Source: Enoplolaimus lenunculus
Taxonomy: Eukaryota; Nematoda; Enoplea; Enoplida; Thoracostomopsidae
Direction: 5' to 3'
DNA length: 64,000 bases
Assembly: GCA_030248215.1 (NCBI GenBank)
Contig: JASANG010004128.1
Coordinates: forward strand, 372,001-436,000
Part shown: positions 1-12,665 of the stretch, one piece after another
Position numbering within the stretch: position 1 is the first letter of the stretch
Layout of the letters: each line of letters begins with the position of its first letter
The notes under the pieces: model-generated
The model's database searches: none
What the model was told of the DNA's origin: nothing
The model's input: only the letters and a program-made list of their open reading frames with translations
Position numbers and translations under genes: made by a program

Positions 1-1567
1 GAGCACAATGGGAACGCGTAATATTCGCCACACGTCTATGCATCACCGTTCAATGCTAAATGCTTTGATCTACTTTACATAAAAACTGAAGAAAACCTAT
101 TTCACGCCGTTAAATGAAACTTGCTGCATGGCACCATTCAAGTATTAATTCAATTTTATTGTAGTGTGAAACATAAAATAATACCAAATTACAACAAAAC
201 GACTCGTTTCCAAGTTATCGATATGTGCGTACGATTAAAAACCAACAACAGTTCAACATTTTTACACAAAACAGCAGGTTTAAAAGTTCAAGACACCTCA
301 TGTGTTAAAAATTTAAGACAAATGATTCAACGTTTAAAAATACCCAAGACATTTTTGACTCAAGTATTTGTAGTTTAGATGTTATAATTTCTACTGATTA
401 ATGTTGCTAATCTTTAAAACATGAAGTTAGGTGCACTCTGCTTTGAAGAAGGTTTCCGCAATTTGTGTTTATATACACATAATTTGATTAAACTTCAATT
501 ACGTAACCTGCCGTTGGTTCACGGCGTCATTCTTTTCCTGCCACAAGTGTACATTTTGTGATTGATAATTACATTAATGCCATACTCAAATACGATTAGC
601 TGATGCAAATTCTCGTTTCTGATTGGCTAAATAATCGTAATCAGTTGGTTTCCAGTTTAATTTACTAAGCTATGTGGAATGAAACTGATTTACGACTATC
701 AAGTAACCAATCAGAAAACGGGCAGATTTATCCGACATAACAACATCTTGGGCTAGCCCAAGTGTTAATTCCGCTTTGGACTGGTCCAATTCAGAATTGG
801 GCTGAGTTACCCATTGGGTTTTGACATATATACAATACGTTTTGCACTGCTTAGCGATCTTTGAAGTTTGTTTTAGTGTGAAAATTTTGACAAATTATGG
901 AAGTTGTAGAAAGTCAATTAAAATTCGCACAGTCGACCAACTACGCTCATGGAACAAAATTTCTGTGGTATGCAAAGCAGGAACCTTTTACCATAATTTA
1001 CACCGTATTTCTTTTACAGCAATCGCTATATTTACATATCCCAAAGCAACACAAGCTGACTTCTGACGCACCGTTTGACTATCGTATTGTTGCTTATGCA
1101 ATTCGACTAAAAATATAGATCGGCGTACAATATTGCCAAGCTTGCAGCGCGATGCGGTTGCTGAAGTGTTCTAAGACACTTGTAGCCTGCAAGTAAACTG
1201 TTGTTATTGATGGAAAAGACGCAGAGCAACATCACAATCTATATAAAGTGAATATATTGTAACTTTTTCGCAGCAAACTTAAAAGCAAGACTTCGTTGAT
1301 TTTTTTTCAATGTGTTGCATAAAGTGACGAACGTTTGTAAGGTTTACTTAAATGTGAGTTGTTTTACTTTAACAAATATGTCTATTTAGTTCTTTAATTA
1401 ATTATGCACAAACTCACTTTTCAACTGAATACTCAATGATTCTAAATTTGAATTCATTTATTGCTTAAATTATTTATTTTTGTCCCGACAACATCTTAAA
1501 ATAAAAACCACAATACATCCCACATCCCAGTGCGTGATGTAACGGTGTTTTTGTTGTTTCTCTTTTT
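1..1567. other. Gene-free stretch
   Basis: No exon with consistent splice sites was found. Around 595-820 is a diffuse repeat (GCTGATGCAAATTCTCGTTT ... GGGCTAGCCCAA) that recurs at about 14010-14225 with many differences, so it is an old dispersed element. Short open frames here have no recognisable content. Confidence 0.4.
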
Positions 1568-1721
1568 AACCCATGTAACAAGATCAGGGGCCAAGAGTTT
1601 TTCTGTGTGACAAGAATGGAATAAGCTTAAGATTTGGATTATTTTTTTGCTTGGTTTAGGCTTATGCTAGGCTTAGGAATATGCTTATCATACTGTTCCG
1701 CCCCTGTTTTTTACATTGGCC
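1568..1721. mobile_element. TTAGGC-carrying small DNA element, copy 1
   Basis: Terminal inverted repeats (left AACCCATGTAACAAGATCAG, right ends CATTGGCC) enclose TTAGGC-like units on the + strand. The flanks CTCTTTTT (1560-1567) and CTCTTTTT (1722-1729) form a perfect 8-bp target duplication, which fixes both ends. Confidence 0.75.
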
Positions 1722-2121
1722 CTCTTTTTTAACATAGAATTATATGGATGAAAATTTACAGAAACGATGCCAAGCTTGCGTAATATCGGCGTTCCAACTT
1801 TAATAATGCCGCAGATTAGAGGAAGATTGTATCTCAGTCAACAATGGTTACTAAAATCTATTCGAATACTAAAAACAGATCGTAAAGTTCAATAATATAA
1901 ACATTGTTTGGTTTCAATAACAGTCAACGTGGACAATTTCGGATCTGTATATAATGAACTGCGTAATTAAGCTTGACACAGTTGAAAATATATCTACAAT
2001 AGCATTCATTATTTTTGTTCATTTGTATACACAAAATTTGAGACTAATATTAATTTAAGCAACCTTAATCCCAGTTTTGTTTACAGAAGAAAATCGCACT
2101 TTAGGACATTACAAGAAAAAC

Positions 2122-2321
2122 GGCCCATCTACTGAACAGGGCCGGAACAGTAGTATAAGCATATTCCTAAATCCCTAAGCCAAAATCTCCATCTAAGTAT
2201 AAGTGTAAGGATGAGCCTATTCCGAAGCCTAAGCCTAATTCTAAAAGCAAAAAGGTTATTCTAAAGCTTAAGCTGATTCTATTAAAGCCCCGCAGGGGAA
2301 CATTCCGGACATGTATGGGCC
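2122..2321. mobile_element. TTAGGC-carrying small DNA element, copy 2 (diverged)
   Basis: Starts GGCCCATCTACTGAACAGGG and ends ATGTATGGGCC. The interior contains degenerate CCTAAGCC units, the usual ATTCCTAA spacer and the family's AAAGCTTAAGCT stretch. The flanks match only loosely, consistent with an older copy. Confidence 0.6.
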
Positions 2322-2551
2322 ACAAAACAATATGGAAAGTATTGCTATATCTCTCGTCTGCATTACACCCATTTTTCCTGGTAATCGAGCGATGTTGAGA
2401 TCCCCTCTTCCATGTCTTACATTCAAGACTTCAAATTTTAGAATTTCTCGTAAATAATAGGTCTAAAATAAAGTTCCAATTTCAACACTTTATTTTACAA
2501 GCGTTTGACAGAAATAATAAGTATATGTATACTTGTCGTAGTGGGACTACA

Positions 2552-3449
2552 TTTATTGAGCGAAGCTCGAACACACGTAAGCCATTAAGGTAATATGCAA
2601 ATTAGTTATTAGCTAACTATTCATTTATCGGTTTTGGAGGTTTGTAAGCAATTTCCTCAGATTCCTCGCACCCAAAAACCCTTCAGCCACCCTATAATTT
2701 TTGGAATAATTAAAAAGTCCTAATTTTGTCTTGTCAATTAAGCTAATATGCAAATTAACTATTAGCTAACTATTCTATTATCGGTTTTGGAGGTTTGTAA
2801 ACAATTTATTCAGATTTATCGCACCTAAAAACCTTCAGTGAACCCTAAAATTTATTGAAATAATTTAAAAAGTCCTAGTTTTGTCTTGTCAATTAAGCTA
2901 ATATGCAAATTAGCTATTAGCTAACTATTCAATTATCGGTTTTGGCCTTTACTGCTGAAATTATATTGCTTTTAACCATAATAATTAGTGAAATATTGTA
3001 AAAAGTCCTAATTTAGGCTTATAAACTATGCTAATATGCAAATTATCTAGTAGCTAACTGTTAAATCATCGGTTTTGGAGGTTTGTAATCAGTCTACGCA
3101 GATTCCTCGCACCCAAAAACCCTTTAATGCTAAAATTAGATTGCTTCTAACTGTAATAATTAGTGAAATATTGTGGAAAGTACTAATTTAGGCTTAATTA
3201 ATTATGCAAATTAGCCTGTAGCTAATAAACAGCTCAAAATTTTAAAACCCAATTCGAGGTTAACACCCCAGGATAAATGGCTTTCAAACAAAAAAAAAGT
3301 TTATCAAAATCGGTTCGGCCGTTCCTGAGATTCTTTTCGGACGGACAGACGGACAGACGGACATCCACCTTTCGACCCCCAAGTACAAAACATAAAACGC
3401 TTCGCGAAACTCCGAGCTTCGCTCGGAGTTTCGCTTCGCTCAATAAATT
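2552..3449. mobile_element. Inverted-repeat element with internal ~155-170 bp tandem repeats
   Basis: The ends TTTATTGAGCGAAGC (left) and its complement (right, at 3435-3449) are inverted. Between them four units repeat in tandem from about 2580 to 3190, each opening AAGCTAATATGCAAATTAG, carrying TATCGGTTTTGGAGGTTTGT and CCTCGCACCCAAAAACCC, and closing AAAAAGTCCTA. The right part holds ACAGACGGACAGACGGACAT and a GAGCTTCGCTCGG hairpin. A decayed relative is at about 52010-52510. Confidence 0.6.
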
Positions 3450-3482
3450 AAGACATGTTAGCATTCTCTCGTGAAATATCTC

Positions 3483-3660
3483 CAGGGCCTGTATTCTCAA
3501 GTGTGTCTAACATCTTTCACAAGTTGGTGATAGGTCTTGTTACTTTCGAACCAGTGAATGCTGAGGCTCAAAGTTTAGTACATTTTTTCGCATGTGACTT
3601 GCTCTACTCGTGTACCAATTCTGATTTCAACAGCTACAATAGTTAGTGAGTATGAAAACC
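3483..3660 (+). mobile_element. Small inverted-repeat element with GGCCTGTATTCTCAAGTG end
   Basis: Matches the reverse complement of 10211-10392 through a core (TTTCGAACCAGTGAATGCTG and downstream), showing a dispersed family. Another partial relative starts near 48688. Function unknown; no coding capacity. Confidence 0.5.
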
Positions 3661-4964
3661 TATTCCTACTGATAGTTATGCACATTTGAGATTTGATCTG
3701 CTATGGAGACTACATACTAACAAATGCTAATTAGAGATATAAATTCTTATTAGTTGGGACTAACAATGTGACCGTGTCTTTCTGCCCTCTCTTATCCGTG
3801 TCAATACAGTGCACTATTGATAATACAAATGGAAAGCTTTAAATACAGGACAATTATGTTTTGAATTTAAGAAATTTGACTCTTTTTACAATTGTAATGT
3901 TTAATCTTATTGAAAATTGGATATTAGGTTTTAACCAATTTTTGCACGAAATTCTGACTTTTTCAAACGAAACAACGCCGAAGATTCAAAACATTAAAGT
4001 GTTATTTTTAAGACATGACTTTTCTTGGCATTTATGAAAATATTTGATTTTTTTGTGCGTAGTAGCACTGAGTAAAGTAAAGTTTGGAATTTAGCATAGG
4101 AAGAACTTGGTGGCTCTAATCGACGTCTAACCCTGCTTCGAAACTTTTAACGCTATTTGTTCAATTTTCACACAATCCTTCTCTTGTTAATAAAACAAAT
4201 AGACCTCTATAAGCGCCCAGCTTAGCGAACAGTTTCACAAGTTAATAGCATTCTGTAAACAGTCAAATAAGTTTATAAAATTTTATTCTTTTCTTAAACT
4301 TTAAAATGCTAGCTCAGATCCGCATTTTATAATCGTTTCAGTGAAGCATAGCAAAAATAAGCTTACAGCTTACACAATACCTCGCTGATTCGCTTTATTA
4401 ATACTACGATCGCTTAGTAGAAGTAGAAAGAGACCAATGCGTCGTTTACAGCTCATATGTTCATTATTTCACAATTTTGAATTTGTGACATTTTGCTCCA
4501 GGCGCTGGTTCTCGCTTTGTAGTGATTTTAATAACGTTCACAAAACATCTAGAAAATTAATATAAAAATAAAATTGGATATGAGAAGTTGGGATTTCAAA
4601 TGTGTCAAATTTATATATATATAATAAGGGCACAATTGACTTGTAAAAAACATTTGTGATTTAGTTTGTGGCAACAGTCATTATTTGTTGAAAACACATG
4701 TGTATTGATGACTGCATCATATTTAGCTACTAATTATAGTCTAAATTAAAGACCAACAAAGTTGTTAAAAATACAATATAAAGTGCGATTTTCAACAATT
4801 AGATATATCTAAGAACTATCGGATCCAAGTGTAGATTGCAAATTTAGCAGCGTATAAGCAAATTATTTCATTTATGTTTCGATATGCCAACAGCACCCTT
4901 GTAAATAGCAAACAGTCCTAAGTAATATATATCCTCGACGCCAAATTCAATTTTCCTTTCTGCC
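3661..4964. other. Intergenic, nothing recognised
   Basis: AT-rich sequence upstream of the tetraspan gene. No exon, RNA gene or clear repeat was seen. It presumably contains that gene's promoter, but I cannot point to a site. Confidence 0.4.
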
Positions 4965-7900
4965 ATGAAGCCAATTTGTAAACGATGCATTTGCTGCAGT
5001 TTAAGGTTTGGAGCAACAATTATTGCCATTTATGGAGTGGTAAGTGTGATTTGTTGCCATAAACTACCTGGTATTTACGACTGTATTTCTAAGCATATGT
5101 AGTGCGCAGTAAAACTAGGTAAAATGCGAATTTAGCTTATATATTTGTTGTTGAGACAATACTAGAGGCAGTGGTGGATCCTGAGTTTCTCGGTATGCTG
5201 CAAAAAATGATGAGTCAAATTGACTGTCAGAAATAGGCTTTTCCAGACTACACAAACTGAGTCAAAATTCGACTCCGCCAGAGTCAAACTTGACTCAATT
5301 TGTCTCCGGCGGAGTCGAATTTTGACTCAGTTTGTGTAGTCAGCAAAAGCCTATTTCGGAGAGTCAATTTGACTCACCATTGTTTGCAGTGTAGGAAATT
5401 CAAGGTTGAATTTTGACATGTATTAGTTTATACATTTCTTCAAGATTTTAGTTGTTGTTACGCTATTATTGCATAAGTCGAGATATGAACAATAAATACA
5501 AGAAATTTTAGCGCAATGAACGCAAAATCTTTCGCCCGCCTTAAAATATGAAATGAATGTGTACTGTAAATCCAACTTCGCGAGTTCAACCATACAAACT
5601 GCTCGAAAGGTTGACATTTGAATACTGAAAATGATTTGGTTCTCTAATTTTTTCGTATTCCACAGTTGCAATAGAACTTATGTTTATATCTATGTTGTTA
5701 TTGTGTATTTTAGATTGCATATGCGGTTATTCTGGGAATCACAATATGGTGGCTTGGGGACGATGGTATGTTTTACTTCTCCGGTTTAATTATGTTTATG
5801 ACTCTACACCTGCTAATTGAAATATTCCTATAGTTGAAAAAATGATGGATAAATTTATAAAAAAGCGGCAAAACTTTGCTAATAAAATTAGTCAAACTCA
5901 ATTGTTAAAATTTTAATGCGTCATCGTATATTTGTATAAAAGTAAGGACAAATGTATAGAACAGGGGCGCAACTGAAGTATAATAAGCATATTCCTAAGT
6001 CTAAGCCTAAGCCTAGGCAAAAAATGTCAAAGCTTCAGATTATATACTCTATTTTAGTCTCACGGAATAACGTTTTGTATTTGCGTAAATTAACAAGGTA
6101 TGTAAGAGAAGTGAGTACAAGATCAGTAAAAAATAACACACGCAGCGCAAGATAAAATTTTAAAAAGCTCGACGTTTAGCTTGGGGTCATTTCTGTTATC
6201 CCCCAAGTCCTCGTTTGCCTAAAAGTGGTCGGATTTTGAAAATTTTTGCATTACAGTCCACACGATTGATGGTTTGACACTAGCAGCATTAAATATTGTT
6301 GATAAATATTAAGGTGCACATTCAAAAACCAAACTTGAGCAAATAACAAATGAAATTTGTAAATATTTCACCTAACTGTTATTCTTAACTGTGTCGTACG
6401 GCACTTGTTCACTTCACCCAAATTTTTGTAGCTACATTTAGGTATGAATATGCCATAAAAACTGATTAAATTACAATGTTTGGCTGGTGTATAACTCGGA
6501 ATCATGTGAATATAAAAACTGACTGTTATACAGTTTTTGTTTAGATTTGGTATTAAAGTTTTAATCCCTTACAAGCTGTTGTACACATTTCCTCCACACA
6601 GAAAGATCTTCGTTAATGTCTCCGTGTGACTGCCGCCCATCCCCCCCTCTTAATACGCCCTAACTTTGAGGGATTCTGAGCAGAATCGGTTGATACCGTT
6701 CCTCAAACCCCCGCACTAAGCAATTTACTACTGTTGCAGCAAAATTTTATAATGAAATGCTTTGACGTTTTTGTTTTAAGTTGTGGGAGCTCAGGGGCTG
6801 TAGATGTCTTAAATGGAACTTAAAATCTCATGCAAGCATTAGCTGCGTATAGCTATGTATACGGGCTAAACCTGTTCTTAAGACTAATCAAAAACTGTAC
6901 ATGAGCGAATTTCTCTATTTTATTTATTTTTTCAGATGTAGGTATATAAAACCAAATCTTTGTTTTGAAATGAAATTTAATCTATTTTTATATCGTATTC
7001 GCACATAAACGGAGCTACTAAAACGTCGGCGGAAATGAACAAGAGCCGTGCAGCATCTTTAAGTATCGTAAGCTGACAATAAATCAGCTTTGAGCCACCG
7101 AAAAAATTTTGTTAAATACTGCATGTTTCAGCCGCAGACGTTTTGTAGCGCTGTAAGAAATTTCGCTAATAGTAAAACCTATCACTCACTGGTGACAACC
7201 GTTTAAGACTTTGGATCATAATCAATATTTCATTAAAGACTGAACCTAATTTACCATATTCATATAGAATATTTATTAAAATAAGACGACAGAACTGCAT
7301 AAGGCCTGTATGAATTGTTTCAGGAATGTCCGTCATTAGTGCGTTTTTTCTAGTTGCTGTGTATTTTGTAATATTGATTGCGTTTGTGATATTAACCATG
7401 TCGTTGATGTTGCAGGTGAGAACATTAAATATAAAACTGTTGTCAGCTATTGTTTATAACTAAAAATCTATTTGCAAAGTGAAAAAGGTTTTGTGGCACT
7501 GGAATAGTCGTGTTTGACAACTTTTCTTTGTCTGAAATCTAACTGGCATATAACTCATATTTGCTATTTTCAAGCAGAACGTTTTAACTTCATTGCTGCT
7601 TGCAATATAAAAATAGCATAATTTTTAAAACACGACATTTCATGAAACCAATGGATTGTTGTGAAGCTGTGCTCGTAAAAACTTGGATTCCAAATCTATA
7701 ATTCTATTCCATCATGCAGTTTACCTTTTGACGCTGAAAGATACAAAACAAAAGTACACTGCGAAAAATAGTCAGTCAAATTGGCTCTCTCCGAAATAGG
7801 CTTTTCATGACTACGCAAACTGATTCAAAATTCGACTCCTCCAGTGTCTAATTCAATTCACCGAATCGCTCAGTGAGTCGAATTTGACTCAGTTTGTGGA

Positions 7901-10900
7901 GACAGGAAAAGCCTATTTCGGAGAGAGTCAATTTGACTCACCATTTTTTACAGTGTTGGGAAAAATCAACTCGGACCATCATTTTGAGGCATCTTAAAAT
8001 GTGAAGCAACCAGCTTTTAAAGTACAGCATTTTTCATACTATTGATATACGAATTATAAAGTATGGTTAGAGCACTCGTGCAGAACTCGTGCTATCGCAC
8101 TCGTTCCACACTTGTGCGTGCACTCGTTTTTTGATTCACTTGCACAGCAAGAAAGCGATGCTCTCGTGCCAACACTCGTCTCACGTCGTTCGGCTCGTGC
8201 CGCACACTTGACTCATCGCAGCAGCGTGCGTTCATATCTCGGAAGAACGCAAAACTGTGCTACAACTATTAAAAATTTCTTTCAGAAAGATAACACGTCA
8301 ACCGTAAAACTATGGCTCATTGTTGTTGGATTTTTGTTTATTCCCGAAGCTGTGTTAAATATTTATACGTGCATTTGGCATATGGTAAGCTTCTAAACAA
8401 TCTTACTGGCTGCAGGCCAAAAAGTTGCAAACAGTGTAAGGGTTGCGCTATATTCACCGCTCGCCGCTGGACGCCGCAGCGGCGCGTCATTGAAAGCCAC
8501 CGAATAACTATGAATCAAAACCTTAAACAGCGACTTAGAAAACGAAAAGGCTGGGAGTAACAAAAATGAGTTTGATAACATAGAAAGCAGTTAATTTTAT
8601 AAGGGCGCACTCAATTAGAGACCGCCTATATGTAAAATAACTCGTTGATTTAGCTCTTTGCTAGAATGAACCAGTGTCTTCACATTTCAGGGCACCGAAA
8701 CGAAATTAGGAAGAGGACTTTTAGCATTTTTCGTCCTGCGTGGGATTGTTAATGTACGTTATTTTATCGAAAAACAATTTTGACAGAATCTATCATAGAA
8801 TCTTCGGTACTGTTATAGAACAACAGTATTTGTTCAGCGATGTTATCATACGCACATTATAGTCTTTTGCAAACTTTATTCGGTTGTATATAGAGTTTAT
8901 CTCACGCGTGTAAAAAAATTCAGTTTTTACCCGTTGCAAACTATTAAGTTTTATTAAGGTGGAAAACCTACGCTATTGTCTGTTTTATTTCTGGTGAGGT
9001 GAAATCCGTGCTTTATTTAGCTGGGTTTGAAATTTTGTTGTTTCTAGTTAAATTTCATTTGTAAAATTCATTGAAGCTATATCGTAGAACTTCATTAAAG
9101 CGCGAATCACTAGAGATCTATAAAATACTGGTTTAACTTCAGGCGCGGGCAAAAGGTGGGTCGTAGGTACCTCTTATTTGCACGGGCATACCCATGGGTA
9201 AAAAATTCTTGTTTGCGTGGGTAAAGAGCAAGTCGGGTAAAAAATCCTCACCCGCTTCCCACTCTGATCAAAATAAACTTTCCGTGTTTTAAAGGGTTTT
9301 TATTAGAGTTTCTCGTTTGAAAAAACGCTTGAAAAATGCTGCTTAAGACGCTAAAAAGCTGTTGAAATTTTATAGCGTTTTACATTTTGACCCGACTCTG
9401 TCGTGATTAAAATTCACGTATTTAAACGGTTGTACACTTCAAAATTGGTAAGTCAAATTTACCCTCTCTGAAATAGGTTTTTCCTGACTACACAAACTGA
9501 GTCAAAATTCGACTCCGCCAGAGTCAAATTGAGTCGAATTTATTCACTCAGTTTGTGTAGTCAGGAAAAGCCTATTTCAGAGAAAGTCAGGCTCACCATT
9601 TTTTGCAGTGTAAGTGTCATCAAAATATTAGATTTAGTATAACCATAAATATACAATAGCCGAATTCAGTCGACGAAGAACTATTGCTGGAGAAAATTTT
9701 TGTCCAATCATTACCTATATAAAATTTCAGATTGTAGCATTGGTTTTTCTATACTCTTTTTACCAAGAAAGTCAAAACCACCAAGATCCTTTCAAAGCTA
9801 TGCATACGGTAAGAAACTGCGAATGCCTTAAAACTGTAGTTTGTTTCGTAGAACAGCGGGTTTTGGAAGCCAAGTACACTGACAATGATTCAAAATTTGT
9901 TAATGTAACATTTTAAATGTATCTTTCCAGTCGAAATTGACCTGAATACCTGATTTGAAAAGACCTCACACGACTTAGGCTTATTATTGTTATACCAAGA
10001 GTGCATGATACTTTTTCACAACAGTATGCAACTGTGTGCATTTTGTGTAGAAAAGAATGTACCCGACACGAATTTTTGTCCTATTCATATTTGTTTGGGG
10101 GAGAGGGTGTTAAAACCACGAAATTGGACAAAGATGCTAATGAAATGTGTGGTAAAAATTCCACTTATATTCTAGGCGTTATTATTATTTCGTCTTCTGT
10201 TTTGCGCTAGGCCAATATTCTCAAATGCGTATAGCGACTATCATCAACACTAGGTTTTCAAACTCATATAGCAAATCACATGCAAAAAATGCGCTGAAAT
10301 TTTGAGCCTCAGCATTCACTGGTTCGAAAGCCACAATACCTATTACAAACTGGTGATAGGTGCTATACACACATTTAACAATACGGGAACTCAGCTCGAC
10401 CCCCACCGTAAATTGAGTCTAAGGGGTATGGAAAAATACAACGAGCGCTGGTACTGAGTGCCACGCATATTTGAAGAAGTTGCACACTTACATTTAAAGG
10501 GTCATTATCAACTTTTGCTGTTACCAATTGAAATCGCTTACACTTATACCGTATACGATAGAATCGTAGTCATATATTTTCACGGTTAACCACACCGTCC
10601 CTTTAGTAAATATCAAAATTACATTTAAATCTACCAACTACAAATTTTAATGGCTGTTACCCCAAAGCTATTGAAAAAGAATAATTAATGCTAAATACTG
10701 TCAAGAACGTAACGTTTTGTCCCACTTTGATGACCATGGTCGAATAACTAAATGCCAGTAATTTTATTATAGTCTTCATCGCTTGCGTTGGTGCCGTACG
10801 GCGAATCATTACCAACACCAATTGCTCCAACTCGCCGAAATCGAAAACGATCAATTCAAGACAATCAACAAAACCAACCACTTCCTGCTGTGCTACCGGT

Positions 10901-12443
10901 TCCCATTTCAGATTTGCCTCCAATGGCGCCAGCTTCGAATCTTCCTATGCTACCATGGCGACCAAATCCTACAGAAAAATCACAGCAGCATTCAAAATCG
11001 GTCGCACTTTACACAGGTGGTATACCGGACGTGCTGTACAGTCCAACAGGACATGCCGTTATCGAGCGAGATCATGGTAGACCTGTATCGGCGGGCAAAC
11101 AAATCTTGTACACCCCACTGCCAGAAACAAATGGCGATAATAAGCGAAAGCGAAGCCGAGATGACAAAAATAGTATTTATTCAAAATCAACACCAAATCC
11201 GCACATTGAACTCGCACCATCTGATACGGAATCCCTGGCGGCTGGCTCATCAGCAACATCTGATCAAATTAATAATGCAAAATATGGAAACAAAATAGTG
11301 TCTGCTAAAAGCGGAATACCTTCATACCTGAACACGTCTACTCCTAGTCTCGCACTAACTGAAGCAATCATGAGACCCCGGTTGCCCATATTTACAGTGC
11401 CATATACATCACGAAGCCTTCTAGCAGTACAATATTTGCGACCGATTAGATATCCGGATGGTGTCAATATGGGACATTTTCCTCTTTATCCTCCACTTAG
11501 GGTTGGATTGCCACAAGTTCCACGTTTTCCACACATGTCACGGCCTGTCGTTACACAGCCTCCACGACCGGTTTATCTAACCGATCCATACAGCCGCGCT
11601 CCTCGAATGATAAATTATCTCCCGCTGCCGCCACCGAGACGAATCCGTGATCTTAAACCAATGTCACCAGATCAACTTATTCTAAGACCTGTGCCGTTAT
11701 ATACAACAAACAGGTTTAATGAAACTAATTTGTCAGCACTTGCTCGTCCGTCCCAAATCGCAAGACCGTACTATTCAAGTAATGCTTCTTCTAACCTCCA
11801 AAACTCTAGTAATTTTAATCAGCTAGCTATGGTACCGTATTCACCGGTAGCTAAATCTCAAATCCCAGGCCCAAAATACAACCTTGCTACCAACTCGAAC
11901 CTGTTGATCAACCAAGAGGTTGCATCAACTGAGTTCAACGCACAGAACCCTCTCGACATAACCAGGAAACCAAATTTAAATCCCATTCCAGTCGGTACAA
12001 CGTTTGACGTTGATCAACATACCGAAATAAGTTTTGTCAATTTGTTGAATTCAATTTCGCAGCCAGCCGCAAGCGGTCACAAAAACCGCAGCCAGCACAG
12101 TGAATTTGACCACAACGCGCAACTGCCAAAAGCTTCCGCACGATCCATCCGTGACCAAATTTCATCGCAAGGTCGACAAAAATATTCGGACAGCAACCGC
12201 TCCAGACCGATAGTCGAAAACCGGCAACAAAAGTCTATTGACAATGGTACACATGAACGAAACCAAGAAAACAAATTCGACAAAGCGAAGTCTGACTATT
12301 TGGAAACCAACGACGCGTATTTTGCGAAACAACGTTACGATCGAGACATGGAAAAAACTCGAGGGCAATGGCGATACAGCGACACACACAGCAATTTTGA
12401 CATTAATCCTGGGTACTATAGCGGTTCAAGTGGGTCAAGATAA
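4965..12443 (+). CDS. Four-pass membrane protein (LAPTM4/DUF7027-like) with long proline-rich tail, 7 exons, 709 aa
   Basis: Exons read as 4965-5039, 5714-5765, 7324-7415, 8286-8384, 8691-8753, 9731-9808 and 10773-12443. All introns are gt...ag, phases agree, and the total is 2130 nt (709 codons plus stop). The N terminus begins MKPICKRCICCSLRFGA; a Cys cluster followed by SLRxG and a hydrophobic stretch is what LAPTM4/DUF7027 endolysosomal tetraspan proteins look like (family knowledge). Membrane segments lie near residues 14-38, 46-72, 80-104 and 115-138. The last exon alone encodes residues 154-709: basic clusters (RRNRKR at 174-179, NKRKRSR near 277), a proline/arginine/tyrosine-rich middle, and a Ser/Asn/Gln-rich charged end. 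Such a tail is far longer than usual for LAPTM proteins. The start is the first Met of exon 1; nothing upstream suggests another coding exon. The join of exon 6 to exon 7 rests on phase and spacing only, so the tail could belong to a separate gene. Introns hold palindromic elements at 5196, 7755 and 9432. Confidence 0.72.
5196..5393. mobile_element. Palindromic CACTGCAAAAAA element, copy A (intron 1 of tetraspan gene)
   Basis: The left arm carries GCAAAAAATGATGAGTCAAA and ACACAAACTGAGTCAAAATT; the right arm is the reverse complement and ends TTTGCAGTGTA. Nearly the whole element can fold into one hairpin with GAGTC/GACTC units. Such CACTGCAAAAA ends with TA flanks resemble Tc1/mariner-type MITEs. 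Confidence 0.7.
5955..6075. mobile_element. TTAGGC-carrying element fragment
   Basis: Contains the family's ATGTATAGAACAGGGGCG end and ATAAGCATATTCCTAAG, then CCTAAGCCTAGGC, but no matching right end; a truncated copy inside intron 2 of the tetraspan gene. Confidence 0.5.
6628..7010. repeat. Dispersed ~380 bp repeat, copy without insertion
   Basis: Aligns with 20318-20942 through CAAGCAATTTA-like, AAGTACTTTGAC-like and GAAATGAAATTTAATCT-like blocks. In the second copy a hAT-type element interrupts the segment that here reads GCGTATAGCTATGTATAC, so this copy approximates the empty site. Confidence 0.5.
7755..7957. mobile_element. Palindromic CACTGCAAAAAA element, copy B (intron 3 of tetraspan gene)
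   Basis: Same architecture as the copy at 5196: TACACTGCGAAAAATAGTCA at the left, CACCATTTTTTACAGTGT at the right, and two long complementary arms with CTCTCCGAAATAGGCTTTTC. Confidence 0.7.
8060..8225. repeat. CACTCGT-rich degenerate repeat
   Basis: The motif CACTCGT or ACTCGTGC recurs at irregular spacing in a GC-richer patch inside intron 3 of the tetraspan gene. It has no splice-consistent coding frame. Confidence 0.4.
9432..9612. mobile_element. Palindromic CACTGCAAAAAA element, copy C (intron 5 of tetraspan gene)
   Basis: Arms with CTACACAAACTGAGTCAAAA and its complement, ending TTTTTTGCAGTGTA; the left end is diverged (GTACACTTCAAAATTGG). Confidence 0.7.
10211..10392 (-). mobile_element. 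Small inverted-repeat element, second copy
   Basis: Reverse-complement copy of 3483-3660. The left end GGCCAATATTCTCAAATGCG and the right end (CACATTTAACAATACGGGAA) are imperfect inverted repeats. It lies in the last intron of the tetraspan gene. Confidence 0.5.
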
Positions 12444-12659
12444 ACATTTATCAAAAATACCATAGATATGTTCAATTTTTCTAACTAAATCTAGAAAGTG
12501 ACGTTTTGGGTACAACCGGGAGCTCGGTTTAACGACTCAGGTGTAGTTCTCACCCGAGTTTTAGTAATTTGGATGGTAAATTTTTTATAGGTATAGCGCA
12601 ACCCTTAAGAGTTTGTAACCTTGGTGTAAAGCTTAAAATGTAGTGATTTTTCAAAAATT

Positions 12660-12665
12660 AATAAA
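12660..12665 (+). promoter_or_regulatory. Candidate poly(A) signal of the tetraspan gene
   Basis: AATAAA lies 217 nt after the stop codon of the four-pass membrane protein gene, a normal 3' UTR distance. No cleavage-site evidence is available from sequence alone. Confidence 0.45.

Noticed and set aside
10783-11298. A 171-codon frame overlapping the long tail exon
   Set aside because: It is an alternate frame of the 556-codon tail exon, with a composition unlike a folded protein.
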